Positions 18,665 through 26,889 of a DNA stretch of 64,000 nt are shown piece after piece; the first letter of the stretch is position 1; every line of letters begins with the position of its first letter. Where the stretch lies: the NCBI GenBank assembly GCA_963974345.1, contig CAXBBW010000013.1, positions 73,734 through 137,733 of the forward strand. The letters run 5' to 3'. The notes beneath the pieces are model-generated. The model was not told where the DNA came from. It ran no database searches and saw only the letters and a program-made list of their open reading frames with translations. This stretch comes from RHLJ01 sp963974345 (GTDB taxonomy: Bacteria > Bacteroidota > Rhodothermia > Balneolales > Balneolaceae). The translations under genes were made by a program, and so were the position numbers.

Positions 18665-20231
18665 GAATTATAGCCTTGTCATTATTTACATGATCTGTAT
18701 TATAATGCAATCCTCTATTTTCAGTTCTGCTCATTGCTGCTTTAATAATTAAATAGGCAACTGAAATCAAATTTCTTAATTCACAAAGTGGAACACTTAT
18801 CGTAGTTCTTTCATAAAAATCTTCTACTTCTTCGAATAATAGAGTCACTCTTCGTAAGGCTCTTTGTAAACGGAGATCGCTCCTCACAATACCCACATAA
18901 TCCCACATTATTTGTTGTAGTTCTTCTCTATTGTGAGATATCAAAATCCATTCTTTAGTATTAAATGTTCCGCTTATGTCCCACTCGGTAATATTCTCCT
19001 GATATTCGAAATCTTTGAACTTCTCTATGGCTTTTTGGGATGCAGCTTTTGAGAAGTATAAAGCTTCCAATAAACTATTAGAAGCTAACCGATTTGCACC
19101 ATGAACTCCAGTAGATGCAATTTCTCCACAAGCAAAAAGTCTTTTTATCGAAGTTTGTCCATATAAATCGGTAACTACCCCACCACATCCATAGTGTGCA
19201 GCAGGAACTACTGGAATTTGGTCTTTTGTAATATCTATACCAAAGGAAATACAAGTTGAATAAATAGTAGGAAATTCTTCTTTGACTGCTTCTCCATCAA
19301 GATGTGTTACATCTAGAAAAACACTCTTATCGCCTCTGGTTTTTAATTGATCGTCAATAGCTCTTGCTATAATATCTCTTGGGGCAAGATCTTTTCTATG
19401 GTCGTATTCTTCCATAAAAGCATGTCCATCCGAATTCCTTAATACTCCGCCAAATCCTCGTAATGCTTCGGTTATCAGAAACGATTTTGCTTCACTAAGA
19501 TTTAATGATGTTGGATGAAATTGCACAAACTCCATATTTGAAATCTTAGCTTTGGCTCTATATGCCATTGAAACACCATCTCCTGTTGCGATACTCGGAT
19601 TTGTAGTGTACTGATACACCTGACCTATTCCACCAGTAGCCAAAACTGTAATTCTGGCCAGCATTCTGTGAACTTTTTCTTTCTTCTGATCTAATACATA
19701 AGCCCCAAAACATTGTATCTCAGGAAGTTTTTTTACTTTAATCCCAAGATGATGCTCTGTCAACAAATCCATCACAAAATGATGTTCTAATATTTTAATA
19801 TTGGGATGATTTTTTACTCTCGCAAGCATTACTGTTTCAACTTCTTTACCTGTTGCGTCAGCTGCGTGTACAATCCTTTTTTTAGAGTGCCCTCCTTCTC
19901 TTCCCAAATCAAGAATTTCTTCTTTATCAGTAAACTTCACTCCATAATCTATCAACTCTTGAATGAGTTTTGGAGCACTTTTTACCATTAGCTCAACGGC
20001 TTCTTTATCGCATAATCCATCTCCTGCAATAAGTGTATCTGATATATGATTTTCAAAAGAATCCTCTTCAAGATTCATTACTCCAGCAATTCCACCTTGA
20101 GCATACCTTGTATTGGCTTCCATCATCTCGTTCTTTGTTACTACCAATACACTTCCATGTTCTGCAGCATTTAGAGCAAAATTTAACCCCGCAAGACCGG
20201 TTCCAATAACAAGAAAATCTGATTTATACAT
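18657..20231 (-). CDS. nadB: L-aspartate oxidase
   Basis: NadB is the FAD enzyme that oxidises L-aspartate to iminoaspartate, the first step of NAD synthesis. The 524-aa protein has the FAD-binding GTGLAGLNFAL motif, the succinate-dehydrogenase-like segment NTRYAQGGIAGV, the active-site stretch EFVQFHPT and the HYGCGGVVTD and GANRLASNSLLEAL motifs. It is followed by coaE and preceded by prfB with a 51-base gap. No nadA or nadC lies in the window. Confidence 0.96.
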   Translation of the reverse strand: MYKSDFLVIGTGLAGLNFALNAAEHGSVLVVTKNEMMEANTRYAQGGIAGVMNLEEDSFENHISDTLIAGDGLCDKEAVELMVKSAPKLIQELIDYGVKFTDKEEILDLGREGGHSKKRIVHAADATGKEVETVMLARVKNHPNIKILEHHFVMDLLTEHHLGIKVKKLPEIQCFGAYVLDQKKEKVHRMLARITVLATGGIGQVYQYTTNPSIATGDGVSMAYRAKAKISNMEFVQFHPTSLNLSEAKSFLITEALRGFGGVLRNSDGHAFMEEYDHRKDLAPRDIIARAIDDQLKTRGDKSVFLDVTHLDGEAVKEEFPTIYSTCISFGIDITKDQIPVVPAAHYGCGGVVTDLYGQTSIKRLFACGEIASTGVHGANRLASNSLLEALYFSKAASQKAIEKFKDFEYQENITEWDISGTFNTKEWILISHNREELQQIMWDYVGIVRSDLRLQRALRRVTLLFEEVEDFYERTTISVPLCELRNLISVAYLIIKAAMSRTENRGLHYNTDHVNNDKAIIHD

Positions 20232-20282
20232 TTATTTGATTTAAGCCATTGTAAAAAAATCTGGAGTATATCCAATTAAAAA

Positions 20283-21402
20283 TTAAGCTTGTTCATCAAC
20301 TGAAATAAGTAATAAATATGCTTTTATAAAGTCGTCTAAATCACCATCCATTACTGCGGCTACATTCGAAGTTTCGTGATTCGTTCGATGATCTTTTACG
20401 CGTTGGTCATCAAATACATAACTTCGGATTTGAGAACCCCACTCGTTCTTCCCTTTTGTTCCTTCGAGACGAGCTTTCTCAGCTTCCTGAATTTCCTTTT
20501 CAAGCTCATAGATCCTAGACTTTAACAATACTAGTGCTTTCTCCCGGTTTTGAAGCTGTGAGCGCTCCTGTTGACATTCAGCAACTACACGCTGTTCTGT
20601 TCCATCAGATAAAGTACCAGTCCAAACCAGCCGAACACCTGTTTCAACTTTATTTACATTCTGTCCGCCAGCTCCGCTCGAATGAAATCGTTGAAGCTCT
20701 ATATCACTGTCATTAAGATTTAGTTCAATCGTATCATCAACTAGAGGAGAAACAAAAACTGAACAAAATGAAGTATGTCGACGTGCATTACTGTCAAATG
20801 GCGAAACACGCACAAGACGATGTACTCCACTTTCAGCTTTTAAGAATCCGTAAGCATTATTTCCTTGAACTTCTATTGTCGCACTTTTCATTCCAGCAAC
20901 TTCTCCATCCTGATAATCAATCACTGAAACTTTGAAACCGCTTCGCTCAGCCCATCGAGTATACATTCGGTATAACATCTCAGCCCAATCCTGACTCTCA
21001 GTCCCACCTGCTCCAGGATTAAAATTAACTACTGCATCCCGATGATCATCTGTGCCTTTAAGCATATTCCTAAGCTCGAGGTTATCTAATGCTTTCTGGA
21101 ATTTTATATACTCTTGAGCTAGTTCGTCTTCAACATCCTCTCCCATTTCAAGAAACTCGAGATATACATTAATACTTTCTCGAAGCTCATTTAATTTATC
21201 CCAAGCTTCTACCAAGCTTTTCTCATTGTCTAGCTGTTTCATGGTAACTTGAGCTTGAGCTGGGTCACTCCAAAACTCAGGATTCTGAGTTTTCTCTGTA
21301 AGTTCTATTATTCGGACTTTTCGTTTATCGTAGTCAAAGGTACCTCCTGAGCGCGTCTAATCGCTCGTAGTGATCCTGTAAATGATCCTTATTTATTGCC
21401 AT
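20283..21402 (-). CDS. prfB: Peptide chain release factor 2, programmed +1 frameshift
   Basis: RF2 reads UAA and UGA. The continuous downstream frame covers only 319 residues from an internal ATG; the real start is the ATG at 21402-21400. After 22 codons (MAINKDHLQDHYERLDALRR then YL) the frame meets TGA at 21336-21334. The site is AGGAGG, TAC, CTT, TGA, C: an internal Shine-Dalgarno three bases before the slippery CTT, then an in-frame stop, as in the classic RF2 autoregulatory site. A +1 shift reads GAC and continues to give 372 aa in total. The specificity motif SPF (VRVSPFDSNARRH) and catalytic GGQ (SGAGGQNVNK) are present. Confidence 0.96.
21333..21348 (-). promoter_or_regulatory. RF2 programmed frameshift site
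   Basis: Minus-strand sequence AGGAGG-TAC-CTT-TGA-C. The Shine-Dalgarno-like hexamer is in codons 19-20, the slip codon is 22 and the stop is codon 23. When RF2 is scarce the ribosome pauses on UGA and slips +1, so RF2 controls its own synthesis. Confidence 0.95.
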
Positions 21403-21481
21403 TATCTTTCTGTATTAGATTAGAAGTTTAAGGTACATAGTACATGAACAACTATAAAGCTTACTATTCATTATATAGATT

Positions 21482-21516
21482 AAAAAAAAGCCATCCTTCA
21501 GATGAAGGATAGCTTT
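21482..21516 (-). terminator. Terminator after the DUF883 gene
   Basis: A 12-bp stem with one C/A mismatch (AAAGC and ATCCTTC pairing with GAAGGAT and GCTTT, loop AGAT) is followed on the minus strand by eight T residues. It lies 22 bases after the DUF883 stop and insulates that gene from prfB. Confidence 0.88.
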
Positions 21517-21538
21517 AAATCATTTTATCCAATACTTA

Positions 21539-21808
21539 TTATCTTAGTGCTCTTCCTAAAATAATACCGACTGCAAGTCCTGCAATTGCCGCTATTCCTA
21601 AACCTCGTTCAGGGTTCGCTCTTACATAGCGACGTGCATTTCTATATTCGTGTTTAATTTCTGTTTCAAGCCAATCTCTTTCGTCTTTTAGCTTGTCAAT
21701 TACTTCGTCATAGGTTTTTTCTACTCTATCTTGAATTACTTCACTTGCATTATTCACAGTTTTCCCGATTTTTTTTTGGGCTTCTTCTATTTTCATTGTA
21801 TTAGCCAT
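21539..21808 (-). CDS. DUF883/ElaB-YqjD-like small membrane-anchored protein
   Basis: An 89-aa protein with a charged, helical N-terminal two-thirds and a C-terminal hydrophobic anchor ending GLAVGIILGRALR, preceded by the family's Asn-Pro-Glu motif (RANPERGLGIAAIAG). Enterobacterial relatives (ElaB, YqjD) are inner-membrane proteins that associate with ribosomes in stationary phase; the same role here is inference. An AGGAA ribosome-binding site lies before the start at 21808. The gene is monocistronic, with its own terminator. Confidence 0.8.
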   Translation of the reverse strand: MANTMKIEEAQKKIGKTVNNASEVIQDRVEKTYDEVIDKLKDERDWLETEIKHEYRNARRYVRANPERGLGIAAIAGLAVGIILGRALR

Positions 21809-21907
21809 TTTTTCCTTTCTTTAATTATTCTTTAAATACGAATCTAATCTTTATTGTTTGTAAGTTTAAACAATCTTAAATCATTTTAGTTTCATTTTTT
21901 AATATTA

Positions 21908-23032
21908 ATGTTCTTATCACTACCAAAAATTTGGTTTAATTTTATCCATTCGAATTTCTTAGTGTACAATATCTGTTGGGAAGATTCGGACATAGACCGG
22001 GAACTACTTCAAATAAATGCTCAGACCGAGCTATTAACTATTACAAGTGCTGGTTGTAACGTACTTAACTACCTTCTCGATTCCCCAAAATCTATTCATT
22101 GTATAGATATCAATCCAAAACAAACAGCTTTACTTGAATTTAAAGTAGCCTTAATTATAAAAGGTGATCATAAAGTTTTTTTCGAATTCTTTGGTAAAGG
22201 GCAATCTAAAGATTACAAAGAAGTTTATAAAGTAATCAGAGAACACCTTTCTACTTCTTCTCAATCATTTTGGGATACTCATATTAAATATTTCGATCCT
22301 CGTAGAAATGGATTGTTTTATAATGGTGGAAGTGGATTATTCGCACGATTTTTAAATAGAACTATTGACAAAAAGGAACTTAGAAAAGTAATAGATAAAT
22401 TGATCCATGAAACAAATAAAGGTACTAGAAATGAGTTATTTAAAAGCATAGAAGCCAAGCTTTGGAGTGGGATCCAACGAATAATATGGAAGTCACCTTT
22501 GATTCTAAGCCTAGCTGGAGTTCCCAAAAGTCAGCGAGAAGCTATTGGTGATATAAATGAATTTATGAAGCAAAGTCTGAGACATGTTTTTGTAGAACAA
22601 TCTGCTTCGTCCAACTATTTCTGGAGAGTCTACCTTGAAGGAAGTTTTACCACAGAATGTTGCCCCGATTATTTGAAAAAAGAAAACTTTGAATTACTTC
22701 GAAGTAATATTGATAAACTTCATATTTCTACTGGTGGAATAAGTAGTTTTTTAAGTAAAACGAACAAAATAATTACCCATGCTGTTCTTCTTGATTATAT
22801 GGACTGGTTAGTAGGCAATAATGAAACCGAATTAAAAGAACATTGGAAAAAGCTTCTTCAAAAAACTAAACCTGATTCAAAATTTCTTTTTCGAACAGCA
22901 TATCCTAACGTAGATTTCATCCCTGAATTTGTCAACTCAAAAATAAATATTCAACAAATTGATGAAGATTGGATAGCAAAAAATGATAGAGTTGGAACTT
23001 ATTCTGGTACTTATTTAGGAAATGTTCTGTGA
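21908..23032 (+). CDS. btaA: BtaA-like SAM:diacylglycerol 3-amino-3-carboxypropyltransferase (DUF3419)
   Basis: BtaA moves the aminocarboxypropyl group of S-adenosylmethionine to diacylglycerol, giving diacylglyceryl-homoserine, the first step of betaine-lipid (DGTS) synthesis. The 374-aa protein has the family's hallmarks: VYNICWEDSDIDRELL near residue 19, the SAM-fold segment ITSAGCNVLNYLLD near 45, CIDINPKQTALLEFK near 65, and the LFYNGGSGLFARFL stretch. It overlaps the next gene, a methyltransferase of BtaB size, by four bases (GTGA). The pairing supports the assignment, though lipid products cannot be seen from sequence. Confidence 0.85.
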   Translation: MFLSLPKIWFNFIHSNFLVYNICWEDSDIDRELLQINAQTELLTITSAGCNVLNYLLDSPKSIHCIDINPKQTALLEFKVALIIKGDHKVFFEFFGKGQSKDYKEVYKVIREHLSTSSQSFWDTHIKYFDPRRNGLFYNGGSGLFARFLNRTIDKKELRKVIDKLIHETNKGTRNELFKSIEAKLWSGIQRIIWKSPLILSLAGVPKSQREAIGDINEFMKQSLRHVFVEQSASSNYFWRVYLEGSFTTECCPDYLKKENFELLRSNIDKLHISTGGISSFLSKTNKIITHAVLLDYMDWLVGNNETELKEHWKKLLQKTKPDSKFLFRTAYPNVDFIPEFVNSKINIQQIDEDWIAKNDRVGTYSGTYLGNVL

Positions 23033-23634
23033 TACCTTCTGATATTAAAAGCTATTACAAACTCCACTCTAAATTTTATGATATTAGCCGTTGGGCATTT
23101 CTTTTTGGAAGGAATTCGATACCAAAATTTTTCCCAAAACTTAAATCTGGTTCTAGAGTTTTAGATTTGGGATGCGGAACTGGAAAACACCTTCAACAAT
23201 TAACTAAGAAATATCCAAACTGTGAAATTATTGGCTTAGATCAGTCTGAATATATGCTTGAATTTATTAATCCATCGATTTATAAATCCGTTCATATAAA
23301 AAATGAGGTTTACTCACAAGATTCTTTTGAAGATAATAGCTTTGATCTAGTACTATGTTCCTATTCTCTCACTATGTTTGATGATATCTGGAAAACTATC
23401 CCAATTATTAAATCTCATCTTAAACCTACTGGAAAGTTACTTGTTGTTGATTTTGACGCCACTCCTTTCAACTGGTTTTCAAAGTGGATGAAAAGAAATC
23501 ATGTTTCTTTTGAACCTAATTTGTTTGAGCTTTTGAAGAACTCTTTTGATGTTGAAAAAATGATTACGAAAAAGGGATACTTAGATTTGTATACTTATTC
23601 AGCACTTATAGCCGAAAGTAAGAAATCTAGCTAG
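23029..23634 (+). CDS. btaB: BtaB-like SAM methyltransferase
   Basis: A 201-aa class I methyltransferase with motif I VLDLGCGTG (about residues 44-52) and the acidic strand end GLDQSEYM. Its N-terminus (YYKLHSKFYDISRWAFLFGR) resembles BtaB, which trimethylates diacylglyceryl-homoserine to DGTS. The likely start is GTG at 23029, overlapping the btaA stop as GTGA, a coupled arrangement. The 3' end overlaps the convergent ABC exporter gene by eight bases. A different lipid methyltransferase is possible, but the tight pairing with btaA makes BtaB most likely. Confidence 0.8.
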   Translation: MIPSDIKSYYKLHSKFYDISRWAFLFGRNSIPKFFPKLKSGSRVLDLGCGTGKHLQQLTKKYPNCEIIGLDQSEYMLEFINPSIYKSVHIKNEVYSQDSFEDNSFDLVLCSYSLTMFDDIWKTIPIIKSHLKPTGKLLVVDFDATPFNWFSKWMKRNHVSFEPNLFELLKNSFDVEKMITKKGYLDLYTYSALIAESKKSS

Positions 23635-25402
23635 GAACCAACTGATCTTTATACTGAAGCTCGTATAGTTTTTTGTAGATTCCACCATCTTGCAGAATGA
23701 GCTCAGCATGATTTCCCTGTTCTCTTATTTCCCCTTTGTGCATTACCAAAATTCGATCGGCATGTTGAATGGTTGAAAGCCGATGAGCTATTACAATGGA
23801 TGTTCTACCTTTCATCATTTTAAGGCTGGCTTCATTAACTAAAGCTTCTGTTTCAGAATCGATGCTTGAAGTAGCTTCATCTAAAATCAAAATTTTAGGA
23901 TCGAACACCATCGCACGGACAAAACAAATCAACTGTCTTTGACCCATTGAAAGTGAGCTTCCTTCCTGTTTCAATTCAAAATCATAGGTATTTGGGAGTT
24001 TATCTATGAAACGATGTGCTTCAACATCGTGAGCAGCTTTTTCAACTTTTTCACGAGTTATAGATTCTTCACCGAGTGTAATGTTATCTATAATTGAACC
24101 AGTGAACAATGCATTATCCTGAAGAACAAGAGAAAAATAGTGCCTTAAATCTGAAAGTGATAATTCTCTTATATCAACTCCATCCATCTTTATTGTTCCT
24201 TTTTCAATATCATAAAAGCGGAGCAATAAATTGATGATCGTTGTTTTACCGGCACCAGTTGCACCAACAATCGCTATACTTTCCCCTGGTGCAGCTTTAA
24301 AAGAAATATTTTTAAGAACGTAATCCTCTCCTTCATTGTATTTGAACCATACGTTCTCAAACTCAATCGCACCTTTTGGATTATCAATAGTTTTAGGTGA
24401 TTTTAACTCCATTACTTCTGTGTCTGTATCTAAAACATTGAAGATTCTTTCTGACGAAGCCAAAGCTGACTGCAAAGTGTTGAACTTTTCAGATAGTCCT
24501 CGAATAGGCATAAAAAACTGCCGAGAATATTGAATAAAGGCTAGCAAAACACCAAAAGTTACTCCGCCCATTAATGCCCTTCCACCTCCATACCAAACAA
24601 TAAGTGCCATTGCGAAACTTGAAAACACTTCGACAATGGGCCAGAAAATTGAAAAGTAAAAGATCGTTTCAACATGTGCTTCTCGGTGAGCTGCATTAAT
24701 GTCTTTAAATTTATTTAATTCCTTTTCTTCGCGATTAAATAATTGAACCACACTCATTCCATTAATGTGTTCTTGTACAAAAGAATTCAAATTTGAAATC
24801 TGATCACGAACTTTTAGAAATGAAACTCGAACTTTTTCCTTAAACCAAAAAGTGGCGTAAAAAAGGATGGGTAATACTGCAATGGTAACTAAACTTAATT
24901 CCCAGTTCATACTGAACATGAAATAGAGAATGAAAATAATTCTAAATAGATCGCCAATAATTGCAACTACTCCATCCGAAAGAAGTTCGCTTAGAGCCTC
25001 AACATCACTTGTAGTTCGGGTGATAAGTCTACCAATTGGTGTCTTATCAAAAAATTGAACGTTTAGAGATTGTATTTTTCTGAATATTGTATTTCGAAGT
25101 GAGTACAATGTCCCTTGACCAAACCATCGTGTTAAATAGGTATTTAGCATTAACACAATAAACTCACCAGCTAAAGCCGCAAAAAGAAGAATTATAATCC
25201 ACTTTAAGCCTTCTATATCACCTTTGGCAATATAATCATCTATAGCAAGCTGGGTTAGTTTAGGCCGTATTGTACCTAGAAAGGATGCACTAAGGGTAAG
25301 AAGTATTGCAAGTCCTACGAACCAACGGTAAGGTTTAACAAAAAAGTAAAGCCGTCGAATTAGTTTTCTATCAACGGCTTTTTTTTCTTTAGATTTACTC
25401 AC
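23627..25402 (-). CDS. ABC exporter half-transporter, subunit with degenerate signature
   Basis: A 591-aa half-transporter: six-helix type I exporter domain (about residues 15-320), then an ATPase domain with Walker A GATGAGKT (about 377), Walker B ILILDEATSSID with the catalytic Glu, and switch His IAHRLSTI. The signature is LSMGQRQL instead of LSGGQ. In heterodimeric exporters such as BmrCD a non-canonical signature in one half pairs with a degenerate Walker B in the other, and the partner here (26890-28683) has that defect. The substrate is unknown. It starts 11 bases after the RNase Z stop. Confidence 0.92.
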   Translation of the reverse strand: MSKSKEKKAVDRKLIRRLYFFVKPYRWFVGLAILLTLSASFLGTIRPKLTQLAIDDYIAKGDIEGLKWIIILLFAALAGEFIVLMLNTYLTRWFGQGTLYSLRNTIFRKIQSLNVQFFDKTPIGRLITRTTSDVEALSELLSDGVVAIIGDLFRIIFILYFMFSMNWELSLVTIAVLPILFYATFWFKEKVRVSFLKVRDQISNLNSFVQEHINGMSVVQLFNREEKELNKFKDINAAHREAHVETIFYFSIFWPIVEVFSSFAMALIVWYGGGRALMGGVTFGVLLAFIQYSRQFFMPIRGLSEKFNTLQSALASSERIFNVLDTDTEVMELKSPKTIDNPKGAIEFENVWFKYNEGEDYVLKNISFKAAPGESIAIVGATGAGKTTIINLLLRFYDIEKGTIKMDGVDIRELSLSDLRHYFSLVLQDNALFTGSIIDNITLGEESITREKVEKAAHDVEAHRFIDKLPNTYDFELKQEGSSLSMGQRQLICFVRAMVFDPKILILDEATSSIDSETEALVNEASLKMMKGRTSIVIAHRLSTIQHADRILVMHKGEIREQGNHAELILQDGGIYKKLYELQYKDQLVPS

Positions 25403-25413
25403 ACAAATTCAGA

Positions 25414-26829
25414 TTAAAATCTATCGAAATCGTCATACGATGTTCTCGGTGTAATCGTTTTAGGTGGTTTCGTATCATTGCTATTTTCATCACGAGCTTT
25501 GTCACGGTTGTATGAACTACTTCCATATGAACGACGTTCGCCACTATTATCACGAACACTACCACCTGAACGGTTGTCTCTATTGTAGCTACCGCCACTT
25601 CCGCGGTTATCATTTCGATAGCCGCCTCCGCTACTACCTCCTCGACTGTCTCTATTTTCACGATTGTAGTTACTACTTCCGCCTCGGTTATCTCTGTTAT
25701 AGGTTCCTCCTCCACTACTTCGGTTATCGCTTCGATATCCTCCTCCACTTCCAGAGTTTCTTCTAGGACGGAAATTTTTACCCCCACGACTTTGTCTTCT
25801 AGAATCTCCGCCTCTTGTATCTCTTCTTCCTGAAGAATATGAAGAATCAGAAGAACTACTCTTGGTAAGATCTTTGATTTCAACTTTAGCACTAATAATC
25901 CCTCTTTCATGAGTTGGATCAGTAAAAATAGGTCTCAATTCATTTGCAAGCCACGTTGGATAAAACCCTTCTCTTGCTTCTTTTAATAGCACATGTAGAT
26001 TAGTATATCTTGCAGAAAAGTGGCCAATTACTAAAAGTTTTGTTTGAGCTTCTGTAGCTACCCGAGCAGCGTCTCCTGTAGTAGAATGACCTGTTTCTTT
26101 AGCTTTGTCAGCCAATTGGTTACTAAAAGTCGCTTCATGATACAGTATATTCGTGTTCATCGCTAGCTTTACTGCATTAGGACAATATTCAGTATCAGTC
26201 ACATAAGCGAAACTATCTCCAGGACGAGGATGACCTACAATCTCGTAAGCTTCAATTTCAGTACCATCCTCAAGCTTAATATTTTCTCCGGCTTTTAAAG
26301 CCTTGAATTGCTCGTCTTCAGTAATTCCGAGTTGATTAGCTTTTTCAGAATCTACTTTCCCTGGTTTATCTTTTTCTTGAAAACGATATCCAAGACAAAA
26401 ACGACGATGTTTAAGTGGACGAGCTTCTACATAAAAATCTTCTCCATCCACTACTCGAGTTACTTCTTCTCCTTCCTCAACTTCTTTAAAATTTATTTTG
26501 AAGCTAAGTTCAACTCCTGAAAATTTTAAATTCCATTCAACATACTCCTTTAAGCCCCTTGGTCCCACAAGGTTCAACTCTGTTTCTCTGCGTTGAAGTT
26601 GTAATGTTGAAAGCAAACCCATTAATCCTGAGTAATGATCAACATCAAAATGCGATATGAATATGCAGTCAATTTTTGAGCGTTTTATTCCTGCCTGAAG
26701 CATACTCATTTGAGCATTTTCTCCACAATCAAATAGATATACACTCCCTTCTCTCCAAAGTGCTACTGCTGGCAAATGCCTAATGGCTGTTGGTGTTGCT
26801 GAGGCTATTCCTAATGGTACTACAATCAT
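25414..26829 (-). CDS. rnz: RNase Z-type metallo-beta-lactamase with disordered Arg/Gly/Ser tail
   Basis: RNase Z trims tRNA 3' ends. The first ~320 residues fit the family: start PLGIASATPT, metal motif at residues 60-65, His141, Asp212 in YVTDTEYCPN, the family HEATF segment near 231 (HxxTF type) and His270 in GHFSARY. Two things are odd. The usual HxHxDH reads HFDVDH, so the second His is Asp62. After residue 320 the protein carries a ~150-residue low-complexity tail of Arg, Gly, Ser, Asn, Asp and Tyr with repeated YNRDNR-type units and several RGG triplets. The gene sits between the two halves of an ABC exporter on the same strand. Activity on tRNA is inferred. Confidence 0.85.
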   Translation of the reverse strand: MIVVPLGIASATPTAIRHLPAVALWREGSVYLFDCGENAQMSMLQAGIKRSKIDCIFISHFDVDHYSGLMGLLSTLQLQRRETELNLVGPRGLKEYVEWNLKFSGVELSFKINFKEVEEGEEVTRVVDGEDFYVEARPLKHRRFCLGYRFQEKDKPGKVDSEKANQLGITEDEQFKALKAGENIKLEDGTEIEAYEIVGHPRPGDSFAYVTDTEYCPNAVKLAMNTNILYHEATFSNQLADKAKETGHSTTGDAARVATEAQTKLLVIGHFSARYTNLHVLLKEAREGFYPTWLANELRPIFTDPTHERGIISAKVEIKDLTKSSSSDSSYSSGRRDTRGGDSRRQSRGGKNFRPRRNSGSGGGYRSDNRSSGGGTYNRDNRGGSSNYNRENRDSRGGSSGGGYRNDNRGSGGSYNRDNRSGGSVRDNSGERRSYGSSSYNRDKARDENSNDTKPPKTITPRTSYDDFDRF

Positions 26830-26889
26830 GGTTTTCTCCCGTTTTCCTGTGAGTTATTGCCTGTCAAACAATATTCCCAATCGGTTATA

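Noticed and set aside
20283..21242. prfB as an N-terminally truncated gene or pseudogene
   Set aside because: The missing N-terminus is found just upstream, joined by a textbook +1 frameshift site, so the gene is intact.
25395..25910. 171-codon Glu/Val/Ile-rich frame on the minus strand
   Set aside because: It is another frame of the Arg/Gly/Ser tail of the RNase Z gene. The tail frame is continuous with a real enzyme domain, so this one is a shadow.
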